A DNA stretch of 64,000 nucleotides. It comes from Brevibacillus brevis. Its GTDB lineage: Bacteria > Bacillota > Bacilli > Brevibacillales > Brevibacillaceae. The position numbers were made by a program, and so were the translations under genes. The stretch spans positions 5,383,501-5,447,500 of the forward strand of contig NZ_CP134050.1 in the NCBI RefSeq assembly GCF_031583145.1, given 5' to 3'. Each line of letters opens with the position of its first letter. Within the stretch, counting starts at the first letter, position 1. The notes beneath the pieces are model-generated. The model was given only the letters and a program-made list of their open reading frames with translations. It did not search any database and was not told the DNA's origin. This document shows, one piece after another, positions 24,851 through 33,719 of this stretch.

Positions 24851-25774
24851 TTACTTCTTGAGGTCTTCAATCGAGTTGATGTTCATATAGGTCGGAACTG
24901 CCAGACCCAGCTTGGTGCCGTCCAGGTTTGGTCCGAGATCCTCGACGGTGGAGCCGAGTTTTTTATAGTAATCCGCATGGGTCGTAGGCAGCCATGCCGC
25001 TACCATACCGTCCACATCCCCGTTGGAGACGCCGATCCACATCGGACCTGCCTCCACCTGGCTCAGCTCTACCTGATACTGCAGCTTTTGCTCCAGGACG
25101 GTTTTGACTACATTCGTGCTGGCAATTTCCGAATCCCAGGCGACATAAGCCAGCGTCAGCTTTTTGCCTGGAGCGGGCTGAATGCCTTCTACCCATTTGT
25201 TTACGGTATCCTCGTTGTTTTTCACCCAGTCGGCAGCAGCCTCCTCAGGCTTTTTGCCGTCGGCGATGTCCAGCATGACTTTTTCCATGTCAGACGCCTT
25301 CCACTCGAACTTGTCGAGAAAAGCGTACGCGCTCGGCTGGTCCTCTTTCAAGCCTTTGCGGACGATCGTGTGGATCTGTTCATCCTTGCCGAATACGCCT
25401 TTCGGATCGTCCAGGTACTTCATTTCAAACTTCGAGAACATCCAGTGCGGCGTCCAGCCTGTGACGATGATCGGCTTCTTTTCTTTATAGGCTTGCGTCA
25501 AAGCTGCCGTCATCGCCGCGCTGGAGCCTTCCACCAGCTCCCAGTCGTCCAGGCCGTATTCCTTCATTGCGTTCTCGGCGGCCTTCATCAATCCGGCACC
25601 AGGGTCGATTCCGATGATTTTGTGGTCTACCTGCTCACCTACATTGCCACCGGCTACCTCGGTATTGCCGTTGGACGGCTGATTGTCCTGCGGCCCGCTG
25701 CTCGAGCACCCTGCCATCAGCATGCTGAGTCCCAATGCGACTGCGAGTCCTTTGAACATGGTTCGTTTTTTCAT
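24851..25774 (-). CDS. opuAC: Glycine betaine ABC transporter, substrate-binding lipoprotein
   Basis: 307 residues with a lipoprotein signal (LGLSMLMAGCSSSG, lipobox LMAGC). The body carries OpuAC-type motifs: IIGIDPGAGLMKAAENAM, VTGWTPHWMFSKFEMKYL with aromatic-cage tryptophans, and AGPMWIGVSNGDVDGMVAAWLPTTHADYY. It captures glycine betaine or proline betaine outside the membrane and passes it to the permease encoded just upstream. Last gene of the operon. AGGAGGGG precedes the ATG. Confidence 0.9.
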   Translation of the reverse strand: MKKRTMFKGLAVALGLSMLMAGCSSSGPQDNQPSNGNTEVAGGNVGEQVDHKIIGIDPGAGLMKAAENAMKEYGLDDWELVEGSSAAMTAALTQAYKEKKPIIVTGWTPHWMFSKFEMKYLDDPKGVFGKDEQIHTIVRKGLKEDQPSAYAFLDKFEWKASDMEKVMLDIADGKKPEEAAADWVKNNEDTVNKWVEGIQPAPGKKLTLAYVAWDSEIASTNVVKTVLEQKLQYQVELSQVEAGPMWIGVSNGDVDGMVAAWLPTTHADYYKKLGSTVEDLGPNLDGTKLGLAVPTYMNINSIEDLKK

Positions 25775-25785
25775 GAAAACCCCTC

Positions 25786-26625
25786 CTACGCTTTTTTTCT
25801 CTTTCCTACCCCTTGCGTGATGCGGTCCAGCAGAATCGCCATGATGACGATCGCGAGACCTGCCTCGAAGCCTTGGCCGATATTGATTTGCGTGACGGCG
25901 CGATAGACGTCCGCCCCCAGGCCCTTGGCCCCGATCATGGACGCGATCACTACCATGGACAAGGCCAGCATGATACTCTGGTTGACCCCTGCCATCATCG
26001 TAGTTTTGGCGATCGGGAGCTGTACCTTCGTCAGCTTTTGCCAGTAGGTGGATCCGAAAGCATCGGAAGCCTCGGTCAAATCGGCAGGGACCTGGCGAAT
26101 CCCCAAGTTGGTCAGGCGGATGGTCGGTGGCATCGCGAAAATGACGGATGCGATGACCCCTGGCACCTTCCCCAGTCCAAAGAAAAAGATGGCGGGAATC
26201 AAATAGACGAACGCCGGCATCGTCTGCATGAAATCAAGCAGCGGCGTGACGACCTTTTGGACCGAGTCGTTCTTGGCGCACCAGATCCCGACCGGAATCC
26301 CGACGACTACGGAAATCAAGGCCGCCGCGAGCACCAGCGAAAGAGTCTCCATGGAATGCTCCCAATAACCGAGATTTTGGATCAGGAGCAAACCGATGAA
26401 GGTAAACAAGGCCATCGTCCACTTGCCAGCGCGAAACGCCAGCAGCGCGATCAGTATGATGACCACCCAAAACGGCAATCCGGTCAGGATCGCATGAAAC
26501 AAGTCGACAATCCCGCCGATGACCGCGGAAATCACGTCAAAGACAATCCCCAAATGTTTATCCAGTCCGTCTACAATGGCTTCAATCCACTCATCCAAAG
26601 GCAGCTTCGGAAACAGTTGACTCAT
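25786..26625 (-). CDS. opuAB: Glycine betaine ABC transporter permease
   Basis: 279 residues, with about seven TM helices and the binding-protein-dependent permease domain; the EAA-loop region is IRQVPADLTEASDAFGSTYWQKLTKVQLP. Its N-terminal cytoplasmic segment (LPLDEWIEAIVDGLDKHLG) is typical of OpuAB/ProW. The start overlaps the ATPase stop by 4 nt (ATGA), showing tight coupling. Confidence 0.92.
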   Translation of the reverse strand: MSQLFPKLPLDEWIEAIVDGLDKHLGIVFDVISAVIGGIVDLFHAILTGLPFWVVIILIALLAFRAGKWTMALFTFIGLLLIQNLGYWEHSMETLSLVLAAALISVVVGIPVGIWCAKNDSVQKVVTPLLDFMQTMPAFVYLIPAIFFFGLGKVPGVIASVIFAMPPTIRLTNLGIRQVPADLTEASDAFGSTYWQKLTKVQLPIAKTTMMAGVNQSIMLALSMVVIASMIGAKGLGADVYRAVTQINIGQGFEAGLAIVIMAILLDRITQGVGKRKKA

Positions 26626-27848
26626 TGCGCGTTCACCTGCCCTTCCTCATCAGCCGGCACGGTGCTATCCGGCTTGACCTTGCCTGCAAGTCCGCCCAGC
26701 ACGGCGCCTTTGACGATCACGCCCAGCAAGCGGTCATGCTCGCCTGTGACGGCAACCGGAATGTCGGAAAACGCCACGAGGTCGAACAGCTCGTTCAAGA
26801 GCGTCTGCGGGCCGACTTTCGGTACTTCTGTGCGCAGTACATCTTCCAAAGCTTTGCCCGCCAGTTTGGCGTCATTGACGGCATCGGCGGTCAGTACGCC
26901 GAGCAGCGTCTTTTTCTTGTCGACGACGTACAGGCTGGAGACGCCGCGATCCCGCATCATTTGCAGGGCGACACGCGGCCCTTTGTCCAGTGTGATCGTC
27001 TCCGCCCGCTTCATGACGTGCTCCGCCGACAAGACCTTCGAGCGGTCTACGTCCTCTACGAATCTCTCTACGTACTCGTTGGCCGGATTGGTCATGATTT
27101 CTTCCGGGGTGCCGATCTGCACGATCGCCCCGTCCTTCATCAAGGCGATCCGATCGCCGATCTTCAGCGCTTCGTCCAGATCATGCGTAATAAAAATGAT
27201 GGTTCGCTGCATGGAGCTCTGCAATTCCAGCAGCTCATCCTGCATGTCTTTGCGGATGAGCGGATCGAGCGCGCTGAACGCTTCGTCCATCAGCAGCACA
27301 TCGGGATCGTTGGCCAGCGCGCGGGCCAGGCCGACACGCTGCTGCATTCCGCCGCTGAGCTGATCGGGATAGCTTTGCTCCCAGCCAGCGAGACCGACGA
27401 GCGCCAGCGATTCCTTCGCCTTCTGCTCGCGCTCGCTTTTCGGTATATTTTGAATTTCCAAGCCATACGCTGCATTCTCCAGGACGGTTCTGTGCGGGAA
27501 CAGGGCGAATTTCTGAAACACCATCCCCAGCTTCTTCCGTCTGACCTGCTGCAGCTGTTCCGCATTCATGCTGACGATATCCGTACCGTCAATGAGGATT
27601 CTGCCCTCCGTCGGCTCGATCAATCGGTTCAAGAGCCGGACCAGCGTGGATTTCCCGCTCCCCGACAGCCCCATGATGACAAAGATCTCGCCGGCGTGTA
27701 CCTCAAAGCTCGCCTGGTTCACACCCAGAGTCAGACCGGTTTCCTTTAAGATTTCCGACTTGGTCTTCCCCTGTTTGACGAAAGGCAGCGCGCGATGCGG
27801 CTGGCGTCCGAAGATTTTCGTCAAGTTTTCTACTTTGATTTTGGGCAT
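26622..27848 (-). CDS. opuAA: Glycine betaine ABC transporter ATPase with CBS domains
   Basis: 408 residues. Walker A GLSGSGKST at 60-68, signature LSGGMQQRVG and Walker B VLLMDEAFSALDP are intact. A tandem CBS pair follows (about 280-395; RGVSSLYVVDKKKTLLGVLTADAV and SDIPVAVTGEHDRLLGVI), which in OpuA senses ionic strength or c-di-AMP (family knowledge). GGAGGTGACCAT immediately precedes ATG 27848, a near-ideal ribosome site. First gene of the operon, divergent from the GbsR-type gene. Confidence 0.93.
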   Translation of the reverse strand: MPKIKVENLTKIFGRQPHRALPFVKQGKTKSEILKETGLTLGVNQASFEVHAGEIFVIMGLSGSGKSTLVRLLNRLIEPTEGRILIDGTDIVSMNAEQLQQVRRKKLGMVFQKFALFPHRTVLENAAYGLEIQNIPKSEREQKAKESLALVGLAGWEQSYPDQLSGGMQQRVGLARALANDPDVLLMDEAFSALDPLIRKDMQDELLELQSSMQRTIIFITHDLDEALKIGDRIALMKDGAIVQIGTPEEIMTNPANEYVERFVEDVDRSKVLSAEHVMKRAETITLDKGPRVALQMMRDRGVSSLYVVDKKKTLLGVLTADAVNDAKLAGKALEDVLRTEVPKVGPQTLLNELFDLVAFSDIPVAVTGEHDRLLGVIVKGAVLGGLAGKVKPDSTVPADEEGQVNAQ

Positions 27849-27993
27849 ATGGTCACCTCCAACTTTCTACCCGATTCCGGACGATGATTACCCTTCTCAT
27901 TGTATCGGTGCTGGATTTTTCCCTCAAATTGGCTGAGACTCGATAATCGGGCGTTTCGAGCGTTCAGAAAAAACTTTACGTACTTTTCTTACC

Positions 27994-28019
27994 GTATTCG
28001 CAGAATACCTCGTATATAC
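27994..28019. promoter_or_regulatory. Candidate GbsR operator in the opuA/gbsR divergent region
   Basis: GTATTC (27994-27999) and GAATAC (28003-28008) form a perfect inverted repeat with a 3-nt centre, followed by the 8-bp palindrome GTATATAC (28012-28019). They lie in the 260-bp region between the divergent operon and regulator, about 150 nt from opuAA and 90 nt from the regulator. Confidence 0.45.
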
Positions 28020-28108
28020 TGTACGATATCTTCATTTACTTTTCCCGGCCGGAAACGTACAATCTTAGTCAGGTAATATGAAAGACTAGAGGAGCTGCTT
28101 TTTTCAAA

Positions 28109-28657
28109 ATGGATACCACACAGGAACGAATCCTGGAAAAAGCTCAGGAACGCGTGATCGAGACCCTTGCCCGCAACATGGATTTATACGGCATTACCAT
28201 GTCCACTGGGCTGTTGTACGGCACGTTGCTGTTTCAGGACAAGTCAATGACGCTCGATGAAATGGGAGAAGCGCTGGGGATGAGCAAGACCAGCATGAGT
28301 ACCGGCGTTCGCACGTTGATGGACTTAAATATGGTAGAGAAGATATGGAAAAAGGGGACGCGAAAAGATCACTACGAGGTCAATCTGGACTGGTACCAGA
28401 ACTTCATTGATCTCTTTTCTGTCAAGTGGCGGCATGCCTGCGAGCAAAACGTCGTGAGCTTGAAGAAGTCGCTGCTGGAGCTCCGCGCCCTCCGAGAAAC
28501 GGAAGATATCACGGAACAAGATAGAGAACGGGTCGATCTCAGTATCGAGCGGATCGAAAATGGATTGGAGTACTACCATTGGCTGTCCCGCCTGATCGAC
28601 ACTTTTGAATCGCACGAGATTTTTCAATTTGTGCCAAAGAAAAAGCTGGAGTCGTAA
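28109..28657 (+). CDS. GbsR/OpcR-type choline or betaine responsive repressor
   Basis: 182 residues with a winged-helix N-terminus (MTLDEMGEALGMSKTSMSTGVRTLMDLNMVEKIW, then the wing KGTRKDHYEV) and a helical C-terminus. It resembles the Bacillus GbsR/OpcR regulators that govern betaine synthesis and choline or betaine uptake genes. Its divergent position next to opuA suggests it represses the opuA operon. The AGAGGAG site is 14 nt from the ATG, longer than usual. Confidence 0.85.
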   Translation: MDTTQERILEKAQERVIETLARNMDLYGITMSTGLLYGTLLFQDKSMTLDEMGEALGMSKTSMSTGVRTLMDLNMVEKIWKKGTRKDHYEVNLDWYQNFIDLFSVKWRHACEQNVVSLKKSLLELRALRETEDITEQDRERVDLSIERIENGLEYYHWLSRLIDTFESHEIFQFVPKKKLES

Positions 28658-28670
28658 ACCGCATAGAAGA

Positions 28671-28719
28671 AGGGCCTCACTTCCCCGCCGGATGCAGCGG
28701 GAACGAGGCCCTCTTTTTT
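28671..28719 (+). terminator. Terminator of the GbsR-type gene
   Basis: AGGGCCTC (28671-28678) pairs with GAGGCCCT (28705-28712), followed by seven or more T. Confidence 0.85.
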
Positions 28720-28816
28720 TGTATAAAAGTACCAGGCAATCATGGTACACTACGACTACAGGCTGCTGTTTAACGAAGCATCCCTGCACCTTGCATGGAG
28801 AAAGGGGTTGGCGTAG

Positions 28817-28894
28817 ATGAACACAAAAAAACTTCGGAATTCTCATAGATGGACGGTTGTGAACATGGAAAAAAAGGGGGAGCTGACCAGCTAG
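28817..28894 (+). CDS. Possible 25-residue small protein
   Basis: A 26-codon frame with ATG 28817 preceded by AAAGGGG at about 9 nt and ending in TAG 31 nt before the isochorismatase start. The peptide is basic (MNTKKLRNSHRWTVVNMEKK). It could be a leader peptide or a small protein; chance is not excluded. Confidence 0.3.
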   Translation: MNTKKLRNSHRWTVVNMEKKGELTS

Positions 28895-28918
28895 CCTCCC
28901 CCGCCAAGGAGGACGTAC

Positions 28919-29488
28919 ATGAATCGCAAGACAGCCTTGCTCGTGATCGACGCTCAGACAGGAATCATCGAGGGAATGTCCCATGATCCGGTTTATCAAA
29001 AAGAAGCATTACTGCAAACCATTCATTCTTTGGTTACCCAGGCCCGCAGCAGAAACATTCCGGTTTTGTACGTGCAGGATCTGGATGTCGCTCCCGAAGG
29101 AGACCCGGCCTTTGCCATTCATCCTTCTATCGCTCCCGCTCCTCACGAGCCGGTCTTCCGGAAGAAAGCGACGGATGCGTTTCACGGTACGGACCTGCAC
29201 GAACGACTGCAGGAGATTGGCATCGATCACCTCGTCATCGCCGGCTGCAAAACGGAATACTGCATCGACAGCGCCTGCCGGAGAGCGACGACCCTCGGTT
29301 ATGATGTCACGCTTGTCGGGGACGGCCATTCTACGAACGACAGCAGCGTGATGCCGGCCGAGAGCATCATCGCGCATCACAACCGCTGCCTGCACGGCCT
29401 CAGCAATCTCGAGCCGTTCGTCGTGGTTCGCACATCCGCGGAGGACGTGTTTGCTCCGATCCACGACTTCTATCGGACGCACGAATAA
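28919..29488 (+). CDS. Isochorismatase-family cysteine hydrolase
   Basis: 189 residues. The catalytic triad is visible: Asp in LLVIDAQTG (11), Lys in FRKKATDAF (about 82) and Cys in GCKTEYCIDSACR (about 117), preceded by the cis-peptide region VIAGCKTEY. The family includes nicotinamidases, isochorismatases and N-carbamoyl hydrolases; no diagnostic residues for one activity stand out. AAGGAGG precedes ATG 28919. Confidence 0.9.
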   Translation: MNRKTALLVIDAQTGIIEGMSHDPVYQKEALLQTIHSLVTQARSRNIPVLYVQDLDVAPEGDPAFAIHPSIAPAPHEPVFRKKATDAFHGTDLHERLQEIGIDHLVIAGCKTEYCIDSACRRATTLGYDVTLVGDGHSTNDSSVMPAESIIAHHNRCLHGLSNLEPFVVVRTSAEDVFAPIHDFYRTHE

Positions 29489-29491
29489 ATG

Positions 29492-29533
29492 AAAAAACGG
29501 GCGGGCCATCCAGCATGGCCGTGCCCGTTTTTT
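29492..29533. terminator. Bidirectional terminator between hydrolase and ywbE
   Basis: AAAAAACGGGC (29492-29502) pairs with GCCCGTTTTTT (29523-29533), between convergent genes. Confidence 0.85.
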
Positions 29534-29542
29534 CGTTGGCGG

Positions 29543-29746
29543 CTATTCGCCCTTTCCGATAATTTCCTGCACGCGGCCCACTTGCCCATCCGTCAGCCGC
29601 ACCTTGATTCCGTGCGGGTGTGTGGCAGAATTGGTCAAAATGTCCTTCACGATGCCGCGCGTCCGCTTGCCCGTACGCTGATCCTGCTTCAATACAATAT
29701 CGACCGTCAGCCCGGGCGCGATGTCTTTGCGGTTTTTCCCGTTCAT
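29543..29746 (-). CDS. ywbE: YwbE family protein
   Basis: 67 residues, family length. NGKNRKDIAPGLTVDIVLKQ, then RGIVKDILTNSATHPHGIKV and LTDGQVGRVQEI match the YwbE (DUF2196) family of small beta-barrel proteins of unknown function, possibly nucleic-acid binding. Monocistronic. Confidence 0.92.
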   Translation of the reverse strand: MNGKNRKDIAPGLTVDIVLKQDQRTGKRTRGIVKDILTNSATHPHGIKVRLTDGQVGRVQEIIGKGE

Positions 29747-29801
29747 GTCCGTAGATCCCCTTTCTGCTCTGCGCGTTGTTTTTCTTTCCTTGTCTCACCT
29801 G

Positions 29802-29810
29802 TGATATAAT
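29802..29810 (+). promoter_or_regulatory. Extended -10 promoter of the 29843 gene
   Basis: TGATATAAT fits the extended -10 form TGnTATAAT; the -35 region is poor. It lies 33 nt before the start codon. Confidence 0.55.
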
Positions 29811-29842
29811 CGACAAACAAATCCATCTCATCGGAGGAATTC

Positions 29843-30319
29843 ATGCTTACGTTTGAAGAAAAACTGGCCATTATCGAATCTTTCCCGGAGTTGACGCGCA
29901 ACGACGTCTCCCTGGGGCGGGTGAACTTCCATTTCGAAGGCAGCGTGCACGAAAAGAAGACGGTCGTGTACCACCTTCACCCCAATGGCAACGGTTTCGT
30001 TTACGGCGCGTATCTAAAAGGATATCGCAAGGACGACAAAGGATTCGTCAACATCCGCGAATTTTCGGCGGAAGAGCTGCGCACCATCATCGCGGCATCC
30101 ATCGACATGCTTTCCCACAAACGCGAGACCGCTCCCCAGGAGAAAGTCTCGGCCGAGCCGCAAAAGGAAACGTGGGTGGACAAGAAAAACGTGACCTTGC
30201 TGCTCGAGCAGGAGGATTCGCTGTGGAACGTCTATCACGGGCTGAACCTCGAAGCTTCCTTCGAATCGTACGTCGAGGCTGAAAACTACCTGAAAGAAGA
30301 AGGATTCTCCCGCCGCTAG
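29843..30319 (+). CDS. Conserved protein of unknown function
   Basis: 158 residues, start ATG 29843 with CGGAGGAATTC upstream. The N-terminal 90 residues look like a compact alpha/beta domain (LTFEEKLAIIESFPELTRNDVS, FHFEGSVHEKKTVVYHLHPNGNGFVYG); a Lys/Glu-rich linker follows, then a second small domain (VTLLLEQEDSLWNVYHGLNLEASFESYVEAENYL). No catalytic motif or membrane segment is visible. I do not recognise a function. Confidence 0.75.
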   Translation: MLTFEEKLAIIESFPELTRNDVSLGRVNFHFEGSVHEKKTVVYHLHPNGNGFVYGAYLKGYRKDDKGFVNIREFSAEELRTIIAASIDMLSHKRETAPQEKVSAEPQKETWVDKKNVTLLLEQEDSLWNVYHGLNLEASFESYVEAENYLKEEGFSRR

Positions 30320-30357
30320 TCCAAGGTGCGGTCCGCATCCTCCTCCCATCATAAGCA

Positions 30358-30393
30358 ACAGGCAGCGGCCAAGCAACCGCTGCCTGTTTTTTT
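30358..30393 (+). terminator. Terminator after 30319
   Basis: CAGGCAGCGG (30359-30368) pairs with CCGCTGCCTG (30377-30386), followed by seven T. Confidence 0.85.
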
Positions 30394-30575
30394 GTTTTCC
30401 CTGCGCATTCGGCTGAAATTCACTGAAAACTCCGTGTTATTCCCCAACGCGCCATGATTTTTCGTTATCGATTCCCGCATAGGACGATCAGAAAATCTTG
30501 GTATATTCATGGCCGTTCCATCACACATTAATAGAGGTTAAGGTCCGCACCATGCCCCGCAAAGGAGGAGTTCAT

Positions 30576-30779
30576 GTGTATTTCTCTAAAAAAGCAGTGG
30601 TTCCGGTCGAAGAAGAGGAAACAGATGTATGGATGTGCACAAGCGACAGCTGTACGTGCTGGATGAGAGATAACTTTTCCTTTGACAATAGCCCGAACTG
30701 CCCCTTTTGTCACTCCCCGATGGTGAAAGAAACGAAAGTCCTGCCGGTTTTGACCAACCACAGCAAACGCCATTCCTAA
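30576..30779 (+). CDS. ydjO: Cold-inducible protein YdjO-like zinc-ribbon protein
   Basis: 67 residues from GTG 30576, with GGAGG 7 nt upstream; the frame extends upstream to 30498 without a ribosome site. The pattern VWMCTSDSCTCWMRDNFSFD followed by CPFCHSPM is the YdjO family signature, with four or more cysteines likely forming a small zinc ribbon. B. subtilis YdjO is cold-inducible; molecular role unknown. Confidence 0.82.
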   Translation: MYFSKKAVVPVEEEETDVWMCTSDSCTCWMRDNFSFDNSPNCPFCHSPMVKETKVLPVLTNHSKRHS

Positions 30780-30804
30780 AAGCATAACTACTCTTTTTTT
30801 CTTG

Positions 30805-30833
30805 CGAGCGCTCCTTCTCTTCCCTACAATAAA
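30805..30833 (+). promoter_or_regulatory. SigA-type promoter of the 30869 gene
   Basis: TTGCGA (30805-30810) and TACAAT (30828-30833) are spaced by 17 nt, 35 nt before the start codon. Confidence 0.6.
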
Positions 30834-30868
30834 CACATGACCGTCCGATAGGGAGAGGAGTTTTGCCC

Positions 30869-31177
30869 ATGATGCGAAAAGAGATGGAAGACCAAGTGAT
30901 TCAGGCATACCAGCGCGACGAGGGCATGATGATTCTCGTATTCGCCCAATGGTGTGTCAACCATGGACTGGACCCGCACGAGCTCTATCGCCGTGCCTAT
31001 CCGGACCAAGGCACCAACCCCTTGCTGATCCAGATGGTGGAAAATACCGTCCCCAAAGAGGAATCCGAAGACATCCCTGACGAGACCCTGCTCGGCGTCC
31101 TGTCCCTCTATGGAAACGACGATTTGGCGTTCGTGGTCAGCGAAGAAATGGAACGGCTCAAACGGCAAAACGGTTAG
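30869..31177 (+). CDS. Small conserved protein of unknown function
   Basis: 102 residues from ATG 30869, GGAG 8 nt upstream (a TTG at 30863 is too close to it). Mainly alpha-helical and acidic: VIQAYQRDEGMMILVFAQWCVNHGLDPHELYRRAYP, then TLLGVLSLYGNDDLAFVVSEEMERL. No recognised domain. Own promoter and terminator make it a single-gene unit. Confidence 0.7.
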   Translation: MMRKEMEDQVIQAYQRDEGMMILVFAQWCVNHGLDPHELYRRAYPDQGTNPLLIQMVENTVPKEESEDIPDETLLGVLSLYGNDDLAFVVSEEMERLKRQNG

Positions 31178-31184
31178 CGAAGCA

Positions 31185-31211
31185 AAGTCACACGAGGGTG
31201 TGGCTTTTTTC
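31185..31211 (+). terminator. Terminator after 31177
   Basis: AAGTCACAC (31185-31193) pairs with GTGTGGCTT (31198-31206) with one wobble, followed by T-run. Confidence 0.7.
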
Positions 31212-31402
31212 TTTTGCCCTTTTTTGCAACTTCCATGTACAGGCAATCCGTCTAATGTTTACATGCCAAGTGAATCCCCCAATCAAATATAATTCTAAGA
31301 AACATTTCATATGATGGAGACCATTCCGCAGGGACAATCGGCCATTCGCAGTTTATTGTTTGCGTACGATCGCAAGTCGACAAAACATAAATGGAGAATG
31401 CT

Positions 31403-32437
31403 ATGTATACTGACACGAAAATGTTGAAGTCTCTTTTCTACATCCAACTGTTTTCCAGCTTTCTCGTCGTAGTCGGTCACTTCACCGCTTCTGCGATGTA
31501 TTTCAACGATCCTTTCTGGATTGTCGCCTTAAACCAGATCAGCCGATACGGTACGGTGCTGCTGACGATCGCGACCGGTTACCTGACCGCCTATTCGTTT
31601 GATAAAAAGCAACCGAGCTTCCGCGAGTTTTTTACCGGCAAGCTCATCTACATCGTCATCCCGTATCTGGTTTCAGGGGTTCTCTACCATTACCTGCTGA
31701 ACAACGTGATGCCCCACACGCTGCGGGACTTTGCCAACATCGTGCTCGGCAAAACGGGTGACCATCTGTACTTCGTGTTCATGATTTGCCAGTACTACGT
31801 GGTGGCTTATCTGCTTCGGAATGTCATCACCAAGCGCAATATTCTTTTTGTGATCTGGATATTGCTGGCGGTGCAGTACGTGTACATCCATTACATTCAC
31901 CAAGGCTGGCTGGGATTGACGACCCGGCATGTGCTGCCGACCTGGATTTTCACCCTGTACATGGGGCACCTGATTTACTGGTATCGGGAGTGGATTCTCT
32001 CCTTTTTGCGCAACAACCGCTCCATCCTGATGCTTGTGACAGGCGTCTCCACTGCGGCTGCGATCTTTTTTGTCGTTTCGAGCAAGCTTTACGTGGCGGT
32101 TCATCTGACATTTGTCTTCGCCACGCTGCTGTCCTTCCTGGTGCTCATGGTGTTTTTCCTGGAGCTGGTCGACCATGTGAACATCAAGTTCCGCAAAGGC
32201 CTGACCTACTTCATCTTCCTGTTCCACTCCGCGTTTCTCATCCTGTTCAAGGATGTGCTCTACGGGTGGTTCGGAGAAGTGTCATGGATTTTCCAAAACA
32301 CCTGGTACTCGCTGATTTACCTGGCAGCCATCTTTGCATGCAGTGCCCTCTTCTCCGTTCTGCTCGTCCGTCTGGTCAGATGGCTCGAGAAGGCATGGAG
32401 CAATATGGGGCGCGTTCGCAAGGAACGTCTGCAATAG
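31403..32437 (+). CDS. Acyltransferase-3-like integral membrane protein
   Basis: 344 residues from ATG 31403 (GGAG 6 nt upstream). About 10 TM helices. VVVGHFTASAMYF in TM1 carries the conserved His of the acyltransferase-3 (OafA/YrhL) family, and ATGYLTAYSFDKKQPSFREFFTGKLIYIVIPYL matches the following loop with its Arg/Lys-rich turn. Such proteins O-acylate cell-surface glycans or peptides. No neighbour indicates the substrate. Confidence 0.8.
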   Translation: MYTDTKMLKSLFYIQLFSSFLVVVGHFTASAMYFNDPFWIVALNQISRYGTVLLTIATGYLTAYSFDKKQPSFREFFTGKLIYIVIPYLVSGVLYHYLLNNVMPHTLRDFANIVLGKTGDHLYFVFMICQYYVVAYLLRNVITKRNILFVIWILLAVQYVYIHYIHQGWLGLTTRHVLPTWIFTLYMGHLIYWYREWILSFLRNNRSILMLVTGVSTAAAIFFVVSSKLYVAVHLTFVFATLLSFLVLMVFFLELVDHVNIKFRKGLTYFIFLFHSAFLILFKDVLYGWFGEVSWIFQNTWYSLIYLAAIFACSALFSVLLVRLVRWLEKAWSNMGRVRKERLQ

Positions 32438-32450
32438 GTTGACGGGAAGC

Positions 32451-32504
32451 AAAAAGGGGCTTTCCCCCACCGTTTTCACGGTATGGGAGAAAGCCCCTTA
32501 TTTT
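32451..32504. terminator. Shared terminator of acyltransferase and histidine kinase genes
   Basis: AAGGGGCTTTC (32454-32464) pairs with GAAAGCCCCTT (32489-32499), with an inner CCCACCG/CGGT-GGG stem. The kinase stop codon lies within it. Confidence 0.75.
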
Positions 32505-33612
32505 CGTGAGTACGCCCCAGTCCCGGGCTGAACTCCATGGTAAACGTAGTGTTCTCGTCCGAAGATTCGCACGTAAGCGTACCTGCATGCCTTTCGATGA
32601 TTTCTTTGCAGACGTACAGCCCAATGCCTGTCCCCAGCTCCTTGGTTGTGAAAAAGGGCTCAAAGATGACAGGCAGCAGATCCTCGGGGATGCGCCCTCC
32701 GTTGTTCGAAATGGAGATCTGGGTCGTATCCTCCGCCTGAACTACATCAATCGTGATCTGTTTGTGGCCCGCTTTGCGCTGCAGGGCATCCAGGGCGTTG
32801 GAAAGAATGTTGATGAGCACCTGCTTGATTTCATCCCGGTAACCGGTGACTTCGCTGGCGGGATTGATGCTGCACTGGATGTCAGCATTGACGTCGACGA
32901 TGTTCGGATAGAGGAAGGAAAGGATTTCTTCAAACAGCTGCTGAAGGTTAAAAACTTCTATGTTTCTTTGAATGGCCCCCTTTTTGGAGACCAGCAAAAA
33001 TTGCGAGACTCGGAAGTTCAATTGATGCAGTTCATTCATGATAATATCGACATACGGGAGGTTGGGATAATCCTCCGTCAGCAGCTTGGAAAAGCCGATA
33101 ATGGAGGTCAGCGGATTCCGAAACTCGTGTACGAAACTCGATGCCATCTGGCCCAAAATGGTCAACCGATCCTTGTGGGACCGCTCGATAAACAGTTCCT
33201 TTTCGGCCAGATCGTTGTTTTTCAGATCCGTATATTTGGATACGGCGTGAACCAGAAAAACGTCGAAGCATTCATTGATCTTGATGATCGCCGGAACGAG
33301 AGTAGACGGTTCAAAGGACCCGGTTTGCAGCAAGTCCAGAATCAGGCGGCGGCCCAGGCAGACATTGTAGACGAAATCGCCGATGTTGCTGTCGGCCTGA
33401 TTGCGTTCGCTCGCGACTTTATAGGCCAGCTGTCTGATGTCTTCGTGCGTCACCTGTGCCCGAAAGTACCCGATCACCATCCGGTACAGAGCTTGTCCAT
33501 TTAAAGGGATCACGTCCTTGAACTGATCGTGATCGGAAACGACAATCTGCTCTCGAAACGCCTGGACCATTTTTTCCTCGTGCTTATCCAAAAATGCTGT
33601 CAGCTCATCCAT
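32476..33612 (-). CDS. Soluble sensor histidine kinase
   Basis: 378 residues from ATG 33612. No TM helix. The N-terminal 130 residues are an all-helical sensor region. HisKA box SSFVHEFRNPLTSIIGFSKLL places the phospho-acceptor at His162; N-box is INILSNALDAL, G-boxes are around NNGGRIPEDLLPVIFEPFFTTK and GTGIGLYVC. The architecture resembles the cytoplasmic kinases that feed the sporulation phosphorelay in bacilli (inference). No response regulator is adjacent, making it an orphan kinase, which fits phosphorelay input. Confidence 0.88.
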   Translation of the reverse strand: MDELTAFLDKHEEKMVQAFREQIVVSDHDQFKDVIPLNGQALYRMVIGYFRAQVTHEDIRQLAYKVASERNQADSNIGDFVYNVCLGRRLILDLLQTGSFEPSTLVPAIIKINECFDVFLVHAVSKYTDLKNNDLAEKELFIERSHKDRLTILGQMASSFVHEFRNPLTSIIGFSKLLTEDYPNLPYVDIIMNELHQLNFRVSQFLLVSKKGAIQRNIEVFNLQQLFEEILSFLYPNIVDVNADIQCSINPASEVTGYRDEIKQVLINILSNALDALQRKAGHKQITIDVVQAEDTTQISISNNGGRIPEDLLPVIFEPFFTTKELGTGIGLYVCKEIIERHAGTLTCESSDENTTFTMEFSPGLGRTHENKGLSPIP

Positions 33613-33719
33613 CCGCACCTGTCCCCACTTACGCATGTACACGTATGTTATTTTTGCAAATATTATACTATACCGCAGGGGAGTTATTGTTTAAATATTT
33701 CGACTCATTTTTCTGCCCT

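Noticed and set aside
25813-27363. 516-codon plus-strand frame opposite opuAB/opuAA
   Set aside because: Antisense to the intact opuA genes; no domain or ribosome site.
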